Origin: DATAWK01 sp036267255
GTDB lineage: Bacteria; Acidobacteriota; Terriglobia; Terriglobales; Acidobacteriaceae
DNA length: 64,000 nt
Reading direction: 5' to 3'
Assembly: GCA_036267255.1 (NCBI GenBank)
Contig: DATAWK010000032.1
Location: 62,001-126,000, forward strand
A program made the translations under genes and the position numbers. Numbering within the stretch: the first letter of the stretch is position 1; each line of letters starts with the position of its first letter. Below the pieces are notes generated by a model that saw only the letters and a program-made list of their open reading frames with translations, was not told where the DNA came from and ran no database searches. Positions 17,474-25,989 of the stretch are shown in pieces.

Positions 17474-18103
17474 TCATGCGGACGATATCAAACGATCAAA
17501 CAGAGAATGGATCAGGCTGCGGGTGCTCTTCTGCGAGAGTTCTGCGCCAAGGATTCTCTGGGTGAGTGCCAGACCATGAGCGAGATTGATGATAACCATG
17601 ATGAAATCATCCGGCTTCAATTTCGAAGTGACTTCAGGAGATCGCAAGAGGTCCCGGACAAGCTCACTTCCGTCGCGAAGCTGCTGCCGATGTGCTTCAA
17701 CAAAGCTTTGCCGGATACGTTCGCTTCGAAGAGCGCCGACCTCGAATTCGGCACGGAGCACGATCCAATCATGGTCAGTCATCAAGTCGGCAATCGTGTC
17801 GCGCATTTTTTTCAACCGCTTCTTGCCTGAAGGCTCTTCCTTCAACAGAGAGCGAAAGACATTCAGGCGGTGCGCCTGTTCCTCCTGGATTACAGCTACA
17901 AAAAGCTCTTCCTTACCGTCGAAGTTGGCGTAAAGGGCACCCCGGGAATAACCGGCATCCTCTGCGATCTTCTCCGCCACAGCGCCGCCAAGCCCGTAGC
18001 GCAGAAAGTGCCTGCGCCCTACGGCGATCAAGGTGGCACGGGTCTGTGCTCTGCTCTCCTCGCGGGTGAGTCGCTTTCGCGGTCTTGTTCCGGCTACGGA
18101 CAT
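17474..18103 (-). CDS. TetR/AcrR-family transcriptional regulator
   Basis: A 209-residue regulator. The N-terminal helix-turn-helix (residues 18-65) shows ATLIAVGRRHFLRYG, AEKIAEDAGYSRGALYANFDGKEEL; the rest is a helical ligand-binding domain of normal length. GATAC-N4-GTATC stands 100 bases upstream (18204-18217), and related palindromes lie before the membrane-protein gene and the efflux gene. By position this regulator is the best candidate to bind all three and control the EmrB-type pump. The start codon at 18103 is followed by a typical MSVAGTRPRKR basic leader. Confidence 0.92.
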   Translation of the reverse strand: MSVAGTRPRKRLTREESRAQTRATLIAVGRRHFLRYGLGGAVAEKIAEDAGYSRGALYANFDGKEELFVAVIQEEQAHRLNVFRSLLKEEPSGKKRLKKMRDTIADLMTDHDWIVLRAEFEVGALRSERIRQSFVEAHRQQLRDGSELVRDLLRSPEVTSKLKPDDFIMVIINLAHGLALTQRILGAELSQKSTRSLIHSLFDRLISSA

Positions 18104-18203
18104 TTCGCCCCCTCACTTCTTCTCAAGGAATCCAGCTGACACGAATGTCTGGATTGAAAGGCATGGCGGCATGATTCCAAACATAATGAACACTCTGCAT
18201 CTG

Positions 18204-18217
18204 GATACGATTGTATC
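18204..18217. promoter_or_regulatory. Palindrome GATAC-N4-GTATC upstream of tetR
   Basis: GATACGATTGTATC is a perfect five-base dyad about 100 bases before the tetR start. Its half-sites match those at 19258-19270 and 19367-19383. An autoregulatory operator is inferred. Confidence 0.5.
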
Positions 18218-18252
18218 GCCTGCTTCCAGGAGGTCTTCTCGCCGGCTTGGCC

Positions 18253-18783
18253 TTACGCCAGCATGGCACGTACCAAGTCGAAGTCCGCGATGTGCTGTAG
18301 AGCCCGAGCGCGTGCCTCCAGGACTTCTTTCTGGGAGACGGCTAAGAGGAAGGCGCATGTCTGAGTTGAATAATCTTCGAGAATAGACAGGACGAACACG
18401 GAGCGCTCCAAGTCTTCAAGCGCGAGTACTCGCGCAAGCGCGATATGTTGCAAGGAAGTCTCCGAGACAACGCCCTCACCCGCCAGCTCGACACCGGGCG
18501 GTCTTAGGGAGCCGGCATGCTGGGCTGTTATCCGTAGCGCATGGCGCACTATGACGTGCCGCGCCCAGAAATCAGCCCATTCGTGAAGCACCGAGATCCC
18601 GCTAATGCATTCATCAAGGCCCGCTAAGAAGCATTGCTTCGCGTTATCGTGATTGCCCGTTAGAAATAGGGAGAGCAGGTAGAGGCCTTCCATATCTTCC
18701 ATGAAGAGTTTGCAAAAGTCCTCACCGGCAGCAAACCCACTGTTACTGTTCACTTTGATGCGATGCTCATTTAGACATGTCAC
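18253..18783 (-). CDS. Sigma-factor-like protein, degenerate (Acidobacteriota type)
   Basis: This 176-residue protein begins with a region resembling sigma region 2 of ECF factors (FCKLFMEDMEGLYLLSLFLTGNHDNAKQCFLAGLDEC). A second helical part ends with FLLAVSQKEVLEARARAL, where region 4 should be, but its DNA-recognition helix is poorly conserved. Similar proteins are common in Acidobacteriota genomes; whether they bind core polymerase is unknown. The GTG at 18783 was chosen because GAGG lies upstream and it overlaps the preceding gene by 17 bases, suggesting translational coupling. An upstream ATG at 18870 would add 29 residues lying within the other gene. Confidence 0.65.
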   Translation of the reverse strand: MTCLNEHRIKVNSNSGFAAGEDFCKLFMEDMEGLYLLSLFLTGNHDNAKQCFLAGLDECISGISVLHEWADFWARHVIVRHALRITAQHAGSLRPPGVELAGEGVVSETSLQHIALARVLALEDLERSVFVLSILEDYSTQTCAFLLAVSQKEVLEARARALQHIADFDLVRAMLA

Positions 18784-19207
18784 GTTCGTTGCCTCTTGCT
18801 TTCGTCTGAAATGCTCGGTTTGGTTGGGTTCTCTCGGATTCTGGTTGTGAGGTGACACGGTGGCGCGCAACCAGACTGTCTTCGCCGGTTCCCTGAAGCG
18901 CTTCAGGCGAGCTGGGCTTAATGGTCAATTTGGGGTAAGGCGATTCGGATATTGGGAGTGTTTTTGCATCCCCCAGGCGTACGAGCACGACCCCCAAACC
19001 GAGGCATGCGACCGCTGTTACCCGTAACACCGGCAGATATGCCGATCCCAACCATGTAAGCCATGCAGGCAGCAGGCCCTCACTGTGCCTTATGCATATC
19101 CCCCAGACCCCGAAGGCCATGCATACGATGCCGAGCAGGAAGCAGAACCGCTGCTCGATAGCAACAATCGTGGGACGTGAGGTGACAAAAGTCTTTGGGA
19201 AAGCCAT
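18767..19207 (-). CDS. Small membrane protein upstream of the sigma-like gene
   Basis: A 146-residue protein with two hydrophobic helices (residues 18-38 and 50-75, around FLLGIVCMAFGVWGI and VTAVACLGLGVVLV) and a polar C-terminal tail of about 65 residues. No family is recognised. The ATG at 19207 follows AAGGCGG. The gene overlaps the sigma-like gene and diverges from the efflux pump across an AT-rich promoter region. An anti-sigma-like or sensor role is conceivable from the pairing but is not shown by the sequence. Confidence 0.65.
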   Translation of the reverse strand: MAFPKTFVTSRPTIVAIEQRFCFLLGIVCMAFGVWGICIRHSEGLLPAWLTWLGSAYLPVLRVTAVACLGLGVVLVRLGDAKTLPISESPYPKLTIKPSSPEALQGTGEDSLVARHRVTSQPESERTQPNRAFQTKARGNERDMSK

Positions 19208-19257
19208 CGTGCCGCCTTCTTGCTCAACAACTATACAATAATACACTATGCATCTAC

Positions 19258-19270
19258 ATACGAATTGTAT
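19258..19270. promoter_or_regulatory. Palindrome ATAC-N5-GTAT before the membrane-protein gene
   Basis: ATACGAATTGTAT lies about 50 bases before the 19207 start and shares half-sites with 18204-18217 and 19367-19383. It sits in the AT-rich divergent promoter region. Confidence 0.4.
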
Positions 19271-19366
19271 TTATTAATTATGTTGACGATCTAATAGCAT
19301 GAAACATGCGTAACACTTTACCCAAATAAATAAGGGATTTATAGAGATTGAATCCTAGTCGATATC

Positions 19367-19383
19367 AGATACATCATGTATCT
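19367..19383. promoter_or_regulatory. Perfect 17-base palindrome before the efflux gene
   Basis: AGATACATCATGTATCT has two fully complementary eight-base arms around one central base, 45 bases upstream of the efflux ATG. It is a good candidate operator for the neighbouring TetR. A further half-site, TTGTATCGAC, follows at about 19394. Confidence 0.6.
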
Positions 19384-19427
19384 GTAGTTTGTTTTGTATC
19401 GACTGCCTCTATTGGAGAAGTCAACGG

Positions 19428-21020
19428 ATGACAGTAGAGGCTGGCGACAGTGGACAGTGGAAACCAGACGTAAACCCATGGCTGATTGCGGCAACGGTTG
19501 CGCTGGCTGCCTTCATGGAGGTTCTCGATACCTCCATTGCCAATGTTGCCCTCCCGCACATTGCCGGGGACTTCGGCGCCAGCACCAGTCAGGGAACCTG
19601 GGTACTCACCAGCTATCTTGTCTCCAACGCCATCATTCTGCCGGTTGGTGCATGGGCATCGAGCGTTATCGGCCGCAAGAATTTCTTTCTGCTCTGCATT
19701 ACGATCTTCACCGCCGCAAGCTTTCTTTGCGGTATCGCGCCCACACTTCCGATCTTGCTTTTGGCTCGTGTTCTTCAGGGCGTCGGAGGGGGTGGCCTCC
19801 AGCCCATGGCGCAAGCCATCATGGCGGATTCATTTGAACCGAAGAAACGAGGCCAGGCCTTCGCGCTGTACGGCCTCGTCGCCGTACTTGCGCCCTCCAT
19901 CGGACCGACGATCGGCGGTTGGATCACGGACAATTACTCGTGGCGATGGATCTTCTATATCAATCTGCCTGTTGGCATACTCGCCTTCTTCCTGGTCAGC
20001 CGCCTCGTTCAGGATCCACCCTGGATCAAAGCCGACCGTGCCAACCTCAGAAAACTGGATTACATCGGCCTAAGTCTGCTGACCGTTGCCATGGGCGGCA
20101 TGCAGATCATGCTCGATAAGGGTGAAGAGAACGACTGGTTTGCCTCTAACCTGATCCGCATCTGCGGTTTCTTATTTGTGGTTGGAATGATCGGCTTGAT
20201 CTGGTGGCAGTGGCAGGCCAAGAACCCCATTATGAATCTACGGCTGTTCAAGTATAAGAACTTCGCCATCTGCTGTTTTCTCATGATCCTGGTCGGCGGC
20301 GTCCTGAATGCTGCAACTGTGCTTGAGCCGCAATTCCTACAGCAATTGATGGGCTACACGGCAACCCGCGCCGGAGAGGCGCTCGCGGGAGGGGGTATTA
20401 TCCTGCTCGTCATGATGCCGCTGGCAGGGGTGGCTACCGGCAGGTTCCCGGCAAGGAACATGGCTGCGTTCGGGTTTGCCTGCTTCGCCGTCGCGTTCTA
20501 TTACACCTCCACGCACTTCACGCTGACTATGACCTTCGGTTTTGCCTCCTGGCTGCGAGTTCTTCAGATGTTCGCGATTCCTTTCGCATTCATCTCCATC
20601 ACCACCGCGGCCTATGTGGGACTTCCGAAAGAGGCGAGCAACCAGGTTTCGGGGATCATCAACTTCGTTCGCAATGTTGGCGGGAGCATCTTCATTGCTA
20701 TCACCGGAGCAATCGTTACCAACCGCTCAATTTTCCACCAGGCGCACTTGCAGGAACACATGCAGCCGGGCAATCTTGCATTCGTCAGTCGAGTCAACGC
20801 GCTTACCGCTTACTTCGGTGGAAGCGGTAAAGGGCCGGGGCCAGGTCTCATGGCACAAGCTGAGATTTATCGGGAGCTCAATCAGCAGGCAGCTGCCATG
20901 GCGTATCAGGACATCTACCGTCTGCTCTGCTGGATGGCAATGGGCATGATCGCGTGCGCCTTCATTCTAAGTAAGAACAAGCCCGGACAGGGAGCTCCTA
21001 AAGGAGAGGCGATGCACTAG
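19428..21020 (+). CDS. DHA2-family MFS drug efflux transporter (EmrB/QacA type)
   Basis: A 530-residue proton-driven exporter with 14 predicted membrane helices. Motif D1 DTSIANVALPHIAGDFG is near residue 35, motif A-like GAWASSVIGRKNFF near 85, and motif C GLVAVLAPSIGPTIGGWI near 155, which defines the antiporter group. ATG 19428 was chosen over an upstream TTG because GGAGAAG precedes it. No EmrA-type membrane-fusion partner or outer-membrane factor is encoded beside it. It is probably controlled by the nearby TetR through the palindrome at 19367-19383. The second repeat copy starts directly after its stop codon. Confidence 0.94.
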   Translation: MTVEAGDSGQWKPDVNPWLIAATVALAAFMEVLDTSIANVALPHIAGDFGASTSQGTWVLTSYLVSNAIILPVGAWASSVIGRKNFFLLCITIFTAASFLCGIAPTLPILLLARVLQGVGGGGLQPMAQAIMADSFEPKKRGQAFALYGLVAVLAPSIGPTIGGWITDNYSWRWIFYINLPVGILAFFLVSRLVQDPPWIKADRANLRKLDYIGLSLLTVAMGGMQIMLDKGEENDWFASNLIRICGFLFVVGMIGLIWWQWQAKNPIMNLRLFKYKNFAICCFLMILVGGVLNAATVLEPQFLQQLMGYTATRAGEALAGGGIILLVMMPLAGVATGRFPARNMAAFGFACFAVAFYYTSTHFTLTMTFGFASWLRVLQMFAIPFAFISITTAAYVGLPKEASNQVSGIINFVRNVGGSIFIAITGAIVTNRSIFHQAHLQEHMQPGNLAFVSRVNALTAYFGGSGKGPGPGLMAQAEIYRELNQQAAAMAYQDIYRLLCWMAMGMIACAFILSKNKPGQGAPKGEAMH

Positions 21021-21118
21021 CTGCACATGCTCGACCCGGTTGGACTACGATTTATCCGGAAGACGAACCAACTATCCGAAAGACGAATCAGTGGCTCCTC
21101 CATGAGCGCATTGGCCTG
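21021..21118. repeat. Dispersed repeat, copy 2, fused to the HU 3' end
   Basis: The first 15 bases, CTGCACATGCTCGAC, equal the last five sense codons of the HU gene (15676-15690). They join directly to the CCGGTTGG border, two 20-base units, and the same right border as copy 1, ending at 21118. Compared with copy 1 this is a version lacking 225 bases and two tandem units. The two copies bound the 5-kb segment with the DGPF, TetR and efflux genes. Confidence 0.88.
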
Positions 21119-21397
21119 GTCACACCAAATGAGCCAAGGTGTTCGGTGAACACAAATCAATGCTGTACCGATCGAGGTTTTTGCGGCAGCGGAACTTCTG
21201 CAATACGAAAATATGAAGCGACGACAGGCGGCTGTTCAATCCCTGCCAAGGTAGCGAGCGGAATTACTTGCCAGCCCGTGACCGACGGAGCGTTTCGGCA
21301 ACTACATAGGGCAAGCCGACGCAAGATCCCTTTAGGACTGCACTCTTACCTTGTCGACGGCTCACCCATGCAATTGTAAGAACCACTTTGCAGGAAA
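21119..21397. other. Intergenic region after repeat copy 2
   Basis: These bases lie between the repeat and the end of the peroxiredoxin gene. One short open frame (from 21146) lacks a ribosome-binding site and any recognisable product, and no terminator stem is evident. Confidence 0.45.
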
Positions 21398-22063
21398 CTA
21401 CCGCGCGATCGGAGGTGCAATCGTCTCCAGCACGGCGACAACCCCCTCCGGTTCCGCGCGGCCCAGCATGTAGTCCACGTCGACATGCGCGAAACGAATC
21501 ATGCCTGCGGTATCGATAACGTACGTAGCCGGGACGGGAAGTTCGTAGGATTCCTCACCATTGCGGAGGGCGATGTCGTTCTTGAAGGCGTTCTTCGAGA
21601 ACTCGTTGAGCTCCTGGCCGACCTGGAAGACGATTCCGAATTGACGAGCCACTTTGTTGCCAAAGTCGCTCAGGACCGGAAAAGTCAACTTGTTTTTCTC
21701 GGCGGCAACGATCCCGTGGTCAGGTTTCTCCGGGGAGATCGCTATCAAGGTCGCGCCAAGCGCCTGCATCTTCGGCAGCGCTTCCTCCAGTGCGCGCAGT
21801 TCGATATTGCAGAACGGGCACCACTCGCCGCGATAGAAACTGACCACCACTGGCCCTTTGGCCAGCAGCGCCTTAAGCGAGACCTGATTGCCGAACGCGT
21901 CGGGCAACGTGAAGACGGGAGCGGATTGCCCCACCTTTAACGCGTTATCGACGGTACCCGCCGCTCGGACGCGCTCCATATCGCCGGTAAGGATGCTGAA
22001 CTTTTCACCCAGCATCCCCTGGACCTTTGCCTTAAACTCAGCTGCTGTCTGTTGCAGTGACAT
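21398..22063 (-). CDS. Peroxiredoxin-like thioredoxin-fold protein (AhpC/TSA)
   Basis: A 221-residue thioredoxin-fold protein of the AhpC/TSA superfamily that probably reduces peroxides. The active-site segment SFYRGEWCPFCNIEL (near residue 85) combines the peroxidatic Cys position with a CxxC pair, as in the peroxiredoxin-like subfamily rather than classical AhpC. Residues 1-45 are a helical leader (SLQQTAAEFKAKVQ). ATG 22063 follows GGAGAGAGGG; a longer frame upstream lacks this. It diverges from a TetR gene over 121 bases, so regulation by that TetR is likely. Confidence 0.92.
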   Translation of the reverse strand: MSLQQTAAEFKAKVQGMLGEKFSILTGDMERVRAAGTVDNALKVGQSAPVFTLPDAFGNQVSLKALLAKGPVVVSFYRGEWCPFCNIELRALEEALPKMQALGATLIAISPEKPDHGIVAAEKNKLTFPVLSDFGNKVARQFGIVFQVGQELNEFSKNAFKNDIALRNGEESYELPVPATYVIDTAGMIRFAHVDVDYMLGRAEPEGVVAVLETIAPPIAR

Positions 22064-22103
22064 TACCCTCTCTCCTTCATCATGGCTGGAACGATTGACT
22101 ATT

Positions 22104-22119
22104 TGTAGCAACTGATACA
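22104..22119. promoter_or_regulatory. Imperfect palindrome between peroxiredoxin and tetR genes
   Basis: TGTAGCAACTGATACA shows TGTA/TACA ends with 12 of 16 positions symmetrical. It lies midway in the 121-base divergent gap, the expected place for a TetR operator. Confidence 0.4.
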
Positions 22120-22184
22120 GAATAATTGAAAATGCGGCCACGGTCAAAGATCTTCTTTGGCGTCCGCTACGATATGGTGACCGC

Positions 22185-22772
22185 ATGGCACGTTCTCTGG
22201 AGTTCGACTACACTACCGCCCTTGAACGAGGAAGCCGTTTGTTTTGGGAGACTGGCTACTCCAATACCTCCCTGCGCGACCTTCTCAAGAAGATGGGGAT
22301 CGGTGAAGGCTCCTTCTACAACACGTTGAAGAGCAAGAAGAATGCGTATTTGGAGTGTGTGAAGCACTACAACGCCACAGTGAACCGCAAGCGCGGGGAG
22401 GCTCTGTTTTCAGCACCCACCGCCGCAGCAGGGGTACGGGCGTTGTTTCAGACCGTGCTCGATTGTCTGGACGATCCGGATACTCCATCGCGGCTATGCC
22501 TGATGGCAGGGAGCATCACTCCCACAGTGTTGGCGGAACCCGACCTGCATCAGTATGTCGAGCAGCAGATGTCGATGGTCGCCAACGGAATGGTCGCGCG
22601 CCTGACTGCTGATAAAGATGCGGGACTCTTGCCGGAGGAATTCGATCCCCAGATCGTTGTGCCGATCCTCATCACCTATCTGCAAGGTATCTGGCGTATG
22701 GCCCTGGTCTCTTATAACCGCACCCGATTCGAACGGCAGATCGATTTGTTCCTGACCAGTCTGGGACTTTGA
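22185..22772 (+). CDS. TetR/AcrR-family transcriptional regulator
   Basis: A 195-residue TetR-type repressor. Helix-turn-helix residues 10-55 include ALERGSRLFWETGYSNTSLRDLLKKMG and the recognition helix GEGSFYNTLKSKKNAYL. The C-terminal domain resembles that of regulators in the YxaF/TetR_C subgroup. It is divergently paired with the peroxiredoxin-like gene and probably represses it and itself. The ligand is unknown. Confidence 0.92.
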   Translation: MARSLEFDYTTALERGSRLFWETGYSNTSLRDLLKKMGIGEGSFYNTLKSKKNAYLECVKHYNATVNRKRGEALFSAPTAAAGVRALFQTVLDCLDDPDTPSRLCLMAGSITPTVLAEPDLHQYVEQQMSMVANGMVARLTADKDAGLLPEEFDPQIVVPILITYLQGIWRMALVSYNRTRFERQIDLFLTSLGL

Positions 22773-23096
22773 TGCATCTTCAGCGCGAGATTTGTTGCTC
22801 TGCTCCGGTCTCGATTCGTGCAAATCGCCAATGCATTCCTTGAGCTTCGTACAAGCCCAGAATTTTCGCGTTGCTGCCGGATGACGGGCTGACCAGAAGT
22901 AATTCTGTAGGTATGAAAAGTCTCGTTTTGAGTCCTTTCTCCTGAATCCAGTCCGACTGCACCCGCACTGCCTGCACACAGAGTTGGGCAACAAGACCCG
23001 CGGACTCTACAATAGGTGCGTGCCAGCAACCTACAGTTCTCCATGCCGCCGGAGCCATCCGGTGGACAGCATAACCGGGCGAACGGGAGCCACCCG
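22773..23096. other. Intergenic region before the ABC exporter
   Basis: These 324 bases hold no secure gene. A reverse-strand frame (22780-23058) reads RLFIPTELLLVSPSSG and then AKILGLYEAQG; this has some protein-like character but no ribosome-binding site or known homologue. I leave it uncalled. The ribosome-binding site GGGAG of the exporter is at the right end. Confidence 0.4.
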
Positions 23097-24950
23097 ATGA
23101 AACGTGTGCTCCGCCTGATCTGGTTCATGCGCCCGTACGCGTTGCAGGCCGTCGCCTCGGTTCTGTTGATGGCCGTCGTGGGCCTGATGGAAGCCTTTCG
23201 CGTCGCGCTGGTCAAACCGATCTTCGACAAGGTTCTGATGCCGTCCGATACGGCACGCAGCGTGCAGTTGTTTGACTTTCACGTTCGACACCTGCATTTT
23301 CAACTGGGCCTTGGCCAGCTTGTGCCCAGTCATTTTCACAACGCCTGGACCATGGTCGCTTTCGCACTGGTGGAAGCGACGATCATCAAGAGTCTTTGCA
23401 ATTATCTGGGGACGTATCTCTCCAACTATGCCGGATACGGCATGATTACCGATCTGCGCAACGATCTTTACGAAAGCATTTTGCGGCGCTCGGTTTCTTT
23501 CTTTCAACGGCACACGACGGGCACTATTCTCTCGACACTCATCAACGATGTGGAGCGGGTGCAGTTTGCCATGTCGACGGTGATGTCGGATTTTCTGCAG
23601 CAGTTCTTCACGCTGCTGTTCCTGATCGCCGTGGTGATTCTGTATGGCGGCAGGCTCGCCTGGGTGCTGCTATTGTTCGTTCCGATCGTGATCTCTTCGG
23701 CGCGGCGCATTGGACGGCGCGTGCGCACGACGACACGCTCGGGCCAGGACGAGCTGGCGGAGATTCAAAACATTCTGCATGAAACGGTGACGGGCAACCG
23801 CATCGTGAAAGCATTCAATATGGAGCTGTGGGAGATGCTCCGTTTCCGCACGGCCGCAGGACGGCTGTTCCGTGCCAATCTGCGCACAGTGCGGGCGCAG
23901 GCCATCAGCTCGCCGCTGATGGATGTTATCGGCGCGGTCGCGATTGCCCTGCTGTTGTGGGTGGGCCGTATCAGCATCCAGCAGCATGCGCTGACGGAAG
24001 GCAGCTTTGTCGCCTTTTTGTTTGCAGTTTTCAGCCTGTACAACCCGGTGCGCAAGTTCGCGCTTTTCTATAACAGTTTTCAGCAGGCGCTGGGCGCGTC
24101 CTCGTCCATCTTCGACTTTATGGATAGCCAGGATGAGGTGCAGGAGAAGCCGCGGGCGACCCACATGAAGGACTTTCACGATCGCATCCGGTTTGAGAAC
24201 GTGGGCTTCTGCTATGACGATGAGGAAGGCAAGAAGCCGGTGCTGCACGGCATCGACCTGACGGTGCAGCCGGGCGAGGTTGCCGCGTTCGTGGGCCCGA
24301 GCGGCGCCGGAAAAACATCGCTCGTCAACCTGATTCCCCGCTTCTTCGATGTGACCGAGGGACGCATCACGATTGACGGCCACGACCTGCGCGATTTGAG
24401 CCTGTACTCCCTGCGCAAGCAGATTGCCAAGGTGACGCAGGAGACAATCCTGTTCAACGACTCGGTGCGCAACAATATTGCGTATGGCCAGCCGGATGTT
24501 CCGTTGCAGCGCATTGTGGAAGCAGCCAAGGCTGCGTTGGCGCATGGGTTTATCGAGCAGCTTCCGGAAGGCTACGATACGGTGATCGGCGAAAAGGGAT
24601 TTCGACTCTCCGGCGGCGAACGCCAGCGCCTTGCCATTGCGCGCGCGATTCTGAAAAATGCGCCGATTTTGATTCTGGATGAAGCGACCTCATCGCTGGA
24701 TTCCGAGAGCGAAGCGCTGGTGCAGGCGGCGCTGTCCAACCTGATGCGGAACCGCACCGTTTTTGTGATTGCGCATCGCCTCTCGACGGTGCGGCGCGCA
24801 ACGCGTATCTTCGTGATCGAAGAGGGACGCATCTCCGACAGCGGCACGCATGAGGAGCTGGTGCAACGCTCCGGAACGTATCAGCGCCTGTACAACATGC
24901 AATTTTCCGATGTGCCGGATACTCTGATGACGGCGCCGACAGACCTGTAA
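23097..24950 (+). CDS. MsbA-like ABC exporter (fused permease and ATPase)
   Basis: A 617-residue half-transporter that works as a homodimer, probably flipping lipid A or another lipid across the inner membrane. Six helices fill residues 1-320, with the DLRNDLYESILRRSVSFFQRHTTG coupling region near 125. The ATPase has Walker A GPSGAGKTS near 402, the signature LSGGERQR near 505 and Walker B ILILDEATSSLDSES just after. ATG 23097 follows GGGAG at eight bases; the longer frame starting at 23016 adds an untypical leader. It begins a tight run with yicC (seven-base gap) and gmk. Confidence 0.93.
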   Translation: MKRVLRLIWFMRPYALQAVASVLLMAVVGLMEAFRVALVKPIFDKVLMPSDTARSVQLFDFHVRHLHFQLGLGQLVPSHFHNAWTMVAFALVEATIIKSLCNYLGTYLSNYAGYGMITDLRNDLYESILRRSVSFFQRHTTGTILSTLINDVERVQFAMSTVMSDFLQQFFTLLFLIAVVILYGGRLAWVLLLFVPIVISSARRIGRRVRTTTRSGQDELAEIQNILHETVTGNRIVKAFNMELWEMLRFRTAAGRLFRANLRTVRAQAISSPLMDVIGAVAIALLLWVGRISIQQHALTEGSFVAFLFAVFSLYNPVRKFALFYNSFQQALGASSSIFDFMDSQDEVQEKPRATHMKDFHDRIRFENVGFCYDDEEGKKPVLHGIDLTVQPGEVAAFVGPSGAGKTSLVNLIPRFFDVTEGRITIDGHDLRDLSLYSLRKQIAKVTQETILFNDSVRNNIAYGQPDVPLQRIVEAAKAALAHGFIEQLPEGYDTVIGEKGFRLSGGERQRLAIARAILKNAPILILDEATSSLDSESEALVQAALSNLMRNRTVFVIAHRLSTVRRATRIFVIEEGRISDSGTHEELVQRSGTYQRLYNMQFSDVPDTLMTAPTDL

Positions 24951-24957
24951 CCGACCT

Positions 24958-25944
24958 ATGACGAACGACTCCGTAAGCAAAGAACCCGCGGCAACCGACG
25001 TGCAAGAGCCACCGAAGTCCGCTAAGAAGCCGCCTGTGAAATCCCAACCTGTCAAGTCGATGACCGGGTTTGCGCGAACCAGCGGCGTGACGCCTTCCGG
25101 CGTGGCTTTTACGCTGAGCCTGAAGAGTGTGAATCATCGCTTTCTGGATTTGCAGTTTCACCTGCAGTCCAGCATGGATGCGCTGGAGATGCAGTGGCGC
25201 AAGCTGCTGAAGGACCACATTGCGCGCGGCCACGTGGATGTGCGGTTGTCGTTTGACCGGACCAGCGCGACCGCAGCGCCACGCTATGACGCCGCCTCTG
25301 TCCGCGCCTATCTGGAAGCCTTTCGCGCGGCAGCCGCGGAAAACAACATCACGGCAGAGCCCGACCTGAACGTGGCGTTTCGGTTGCCGGGGGCATGGAG
25401 CGCCGACAACAACTGGAGTGAAGAAGACCGCATCGGCGCGGAATCCGCGGCTGCCGAGGCCATGCGGCCGCTGATCGAAAGCCTGGACACGATGCGCGAA
25501 CAGGAAGGACAGGCGCTGGTCGCCGTGCTGGAAACGACGATGCGCTTGCTCGATGTGCTGGTTGCGGAGGTTGCCGAGCTGCGCGCGGGCATTCAGCAAT
25601 CGTATCGGCTGCGCCTGGAGCAACGGATACAGGAACTGCTTACCGGGCCGATGGACCACGATCGCATTGTGCAGGAGGCGGCGCTGCTGGCCGATCGCAG
25701 CGATGTGGAAGAAGAGATTGCGCGGCTGCGTACGCACATTCAACATTTTCTCGACCTGTTGCACCAGGGCGGCGAAGTGGGCAAGAAGCTGGACTTTCTT
25801 TTGCAGGAAATGAATCGCGAAGCCAACACCATGCTGTCGAAGACCGGCGGCATCGCGGGAAAAACCTTGCGCCTGACAGAATTGGGACTGGCGATGAAAA
25901 CGGAAATAGAAAAAGCGCGCGAGCAGATCCAGAACATCGAGTAA
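24958..25944 (+). CDS. yicC: YicC/YloC-family endoribonuclease, N-terminally extended
   Basis: A 328-residue member of the YicC family, RNases linked to mRNA and small-RNA turnover. Core signatures are SMTGFAR (here at residues 34-40), NHRFLDLQFHLQSSMDALE, and the C-terminal EMNREANTMLSKTGGI and LTELGLAMKTEIEKAREQIQNIE. Homologues usually begin two or three residues before SMTGFAR. Here a polar, Pro/Lys-rich extension of 33 residues precedes it, unless a GTG at 25036 is the true start. It is translated immediately after the exporter and before gmk, a common order. Confidence 0.92.
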   Translation: MTNDSVSKEPAATDVQEPPKSAKKPPVKSQPVKSMTGFARTSGVTPSGVAFTLSLKSVNHRFLDLQFHLQSSMDALEMQWRKLLKDHIARGHVDVRLSFDRTSATAAPRYDAASVRAYLEAFRAAAAENNITAEPDLNVAFRLPGAWSADNNWSEEDRIGAESAAAEAMRPLIESLDTMREQEGQALVAVLETTMRLLDVLVAEVAELRAGIQQSYRLRLEQRIQELLTGPMDHDRIVQEAALLADRSDVEEEIARLRTHIQHFLDLLHQGGEVGKKLDFLLQEMNREANTMLSKTGGIAGKTLRLTELGLAMKTEIEKAREQIQNIE

Positions 25945-25989
25945 GCTACAAGGTATTCCACAAAAGTCTTCCCCTGGAGTTGCCAGCAC

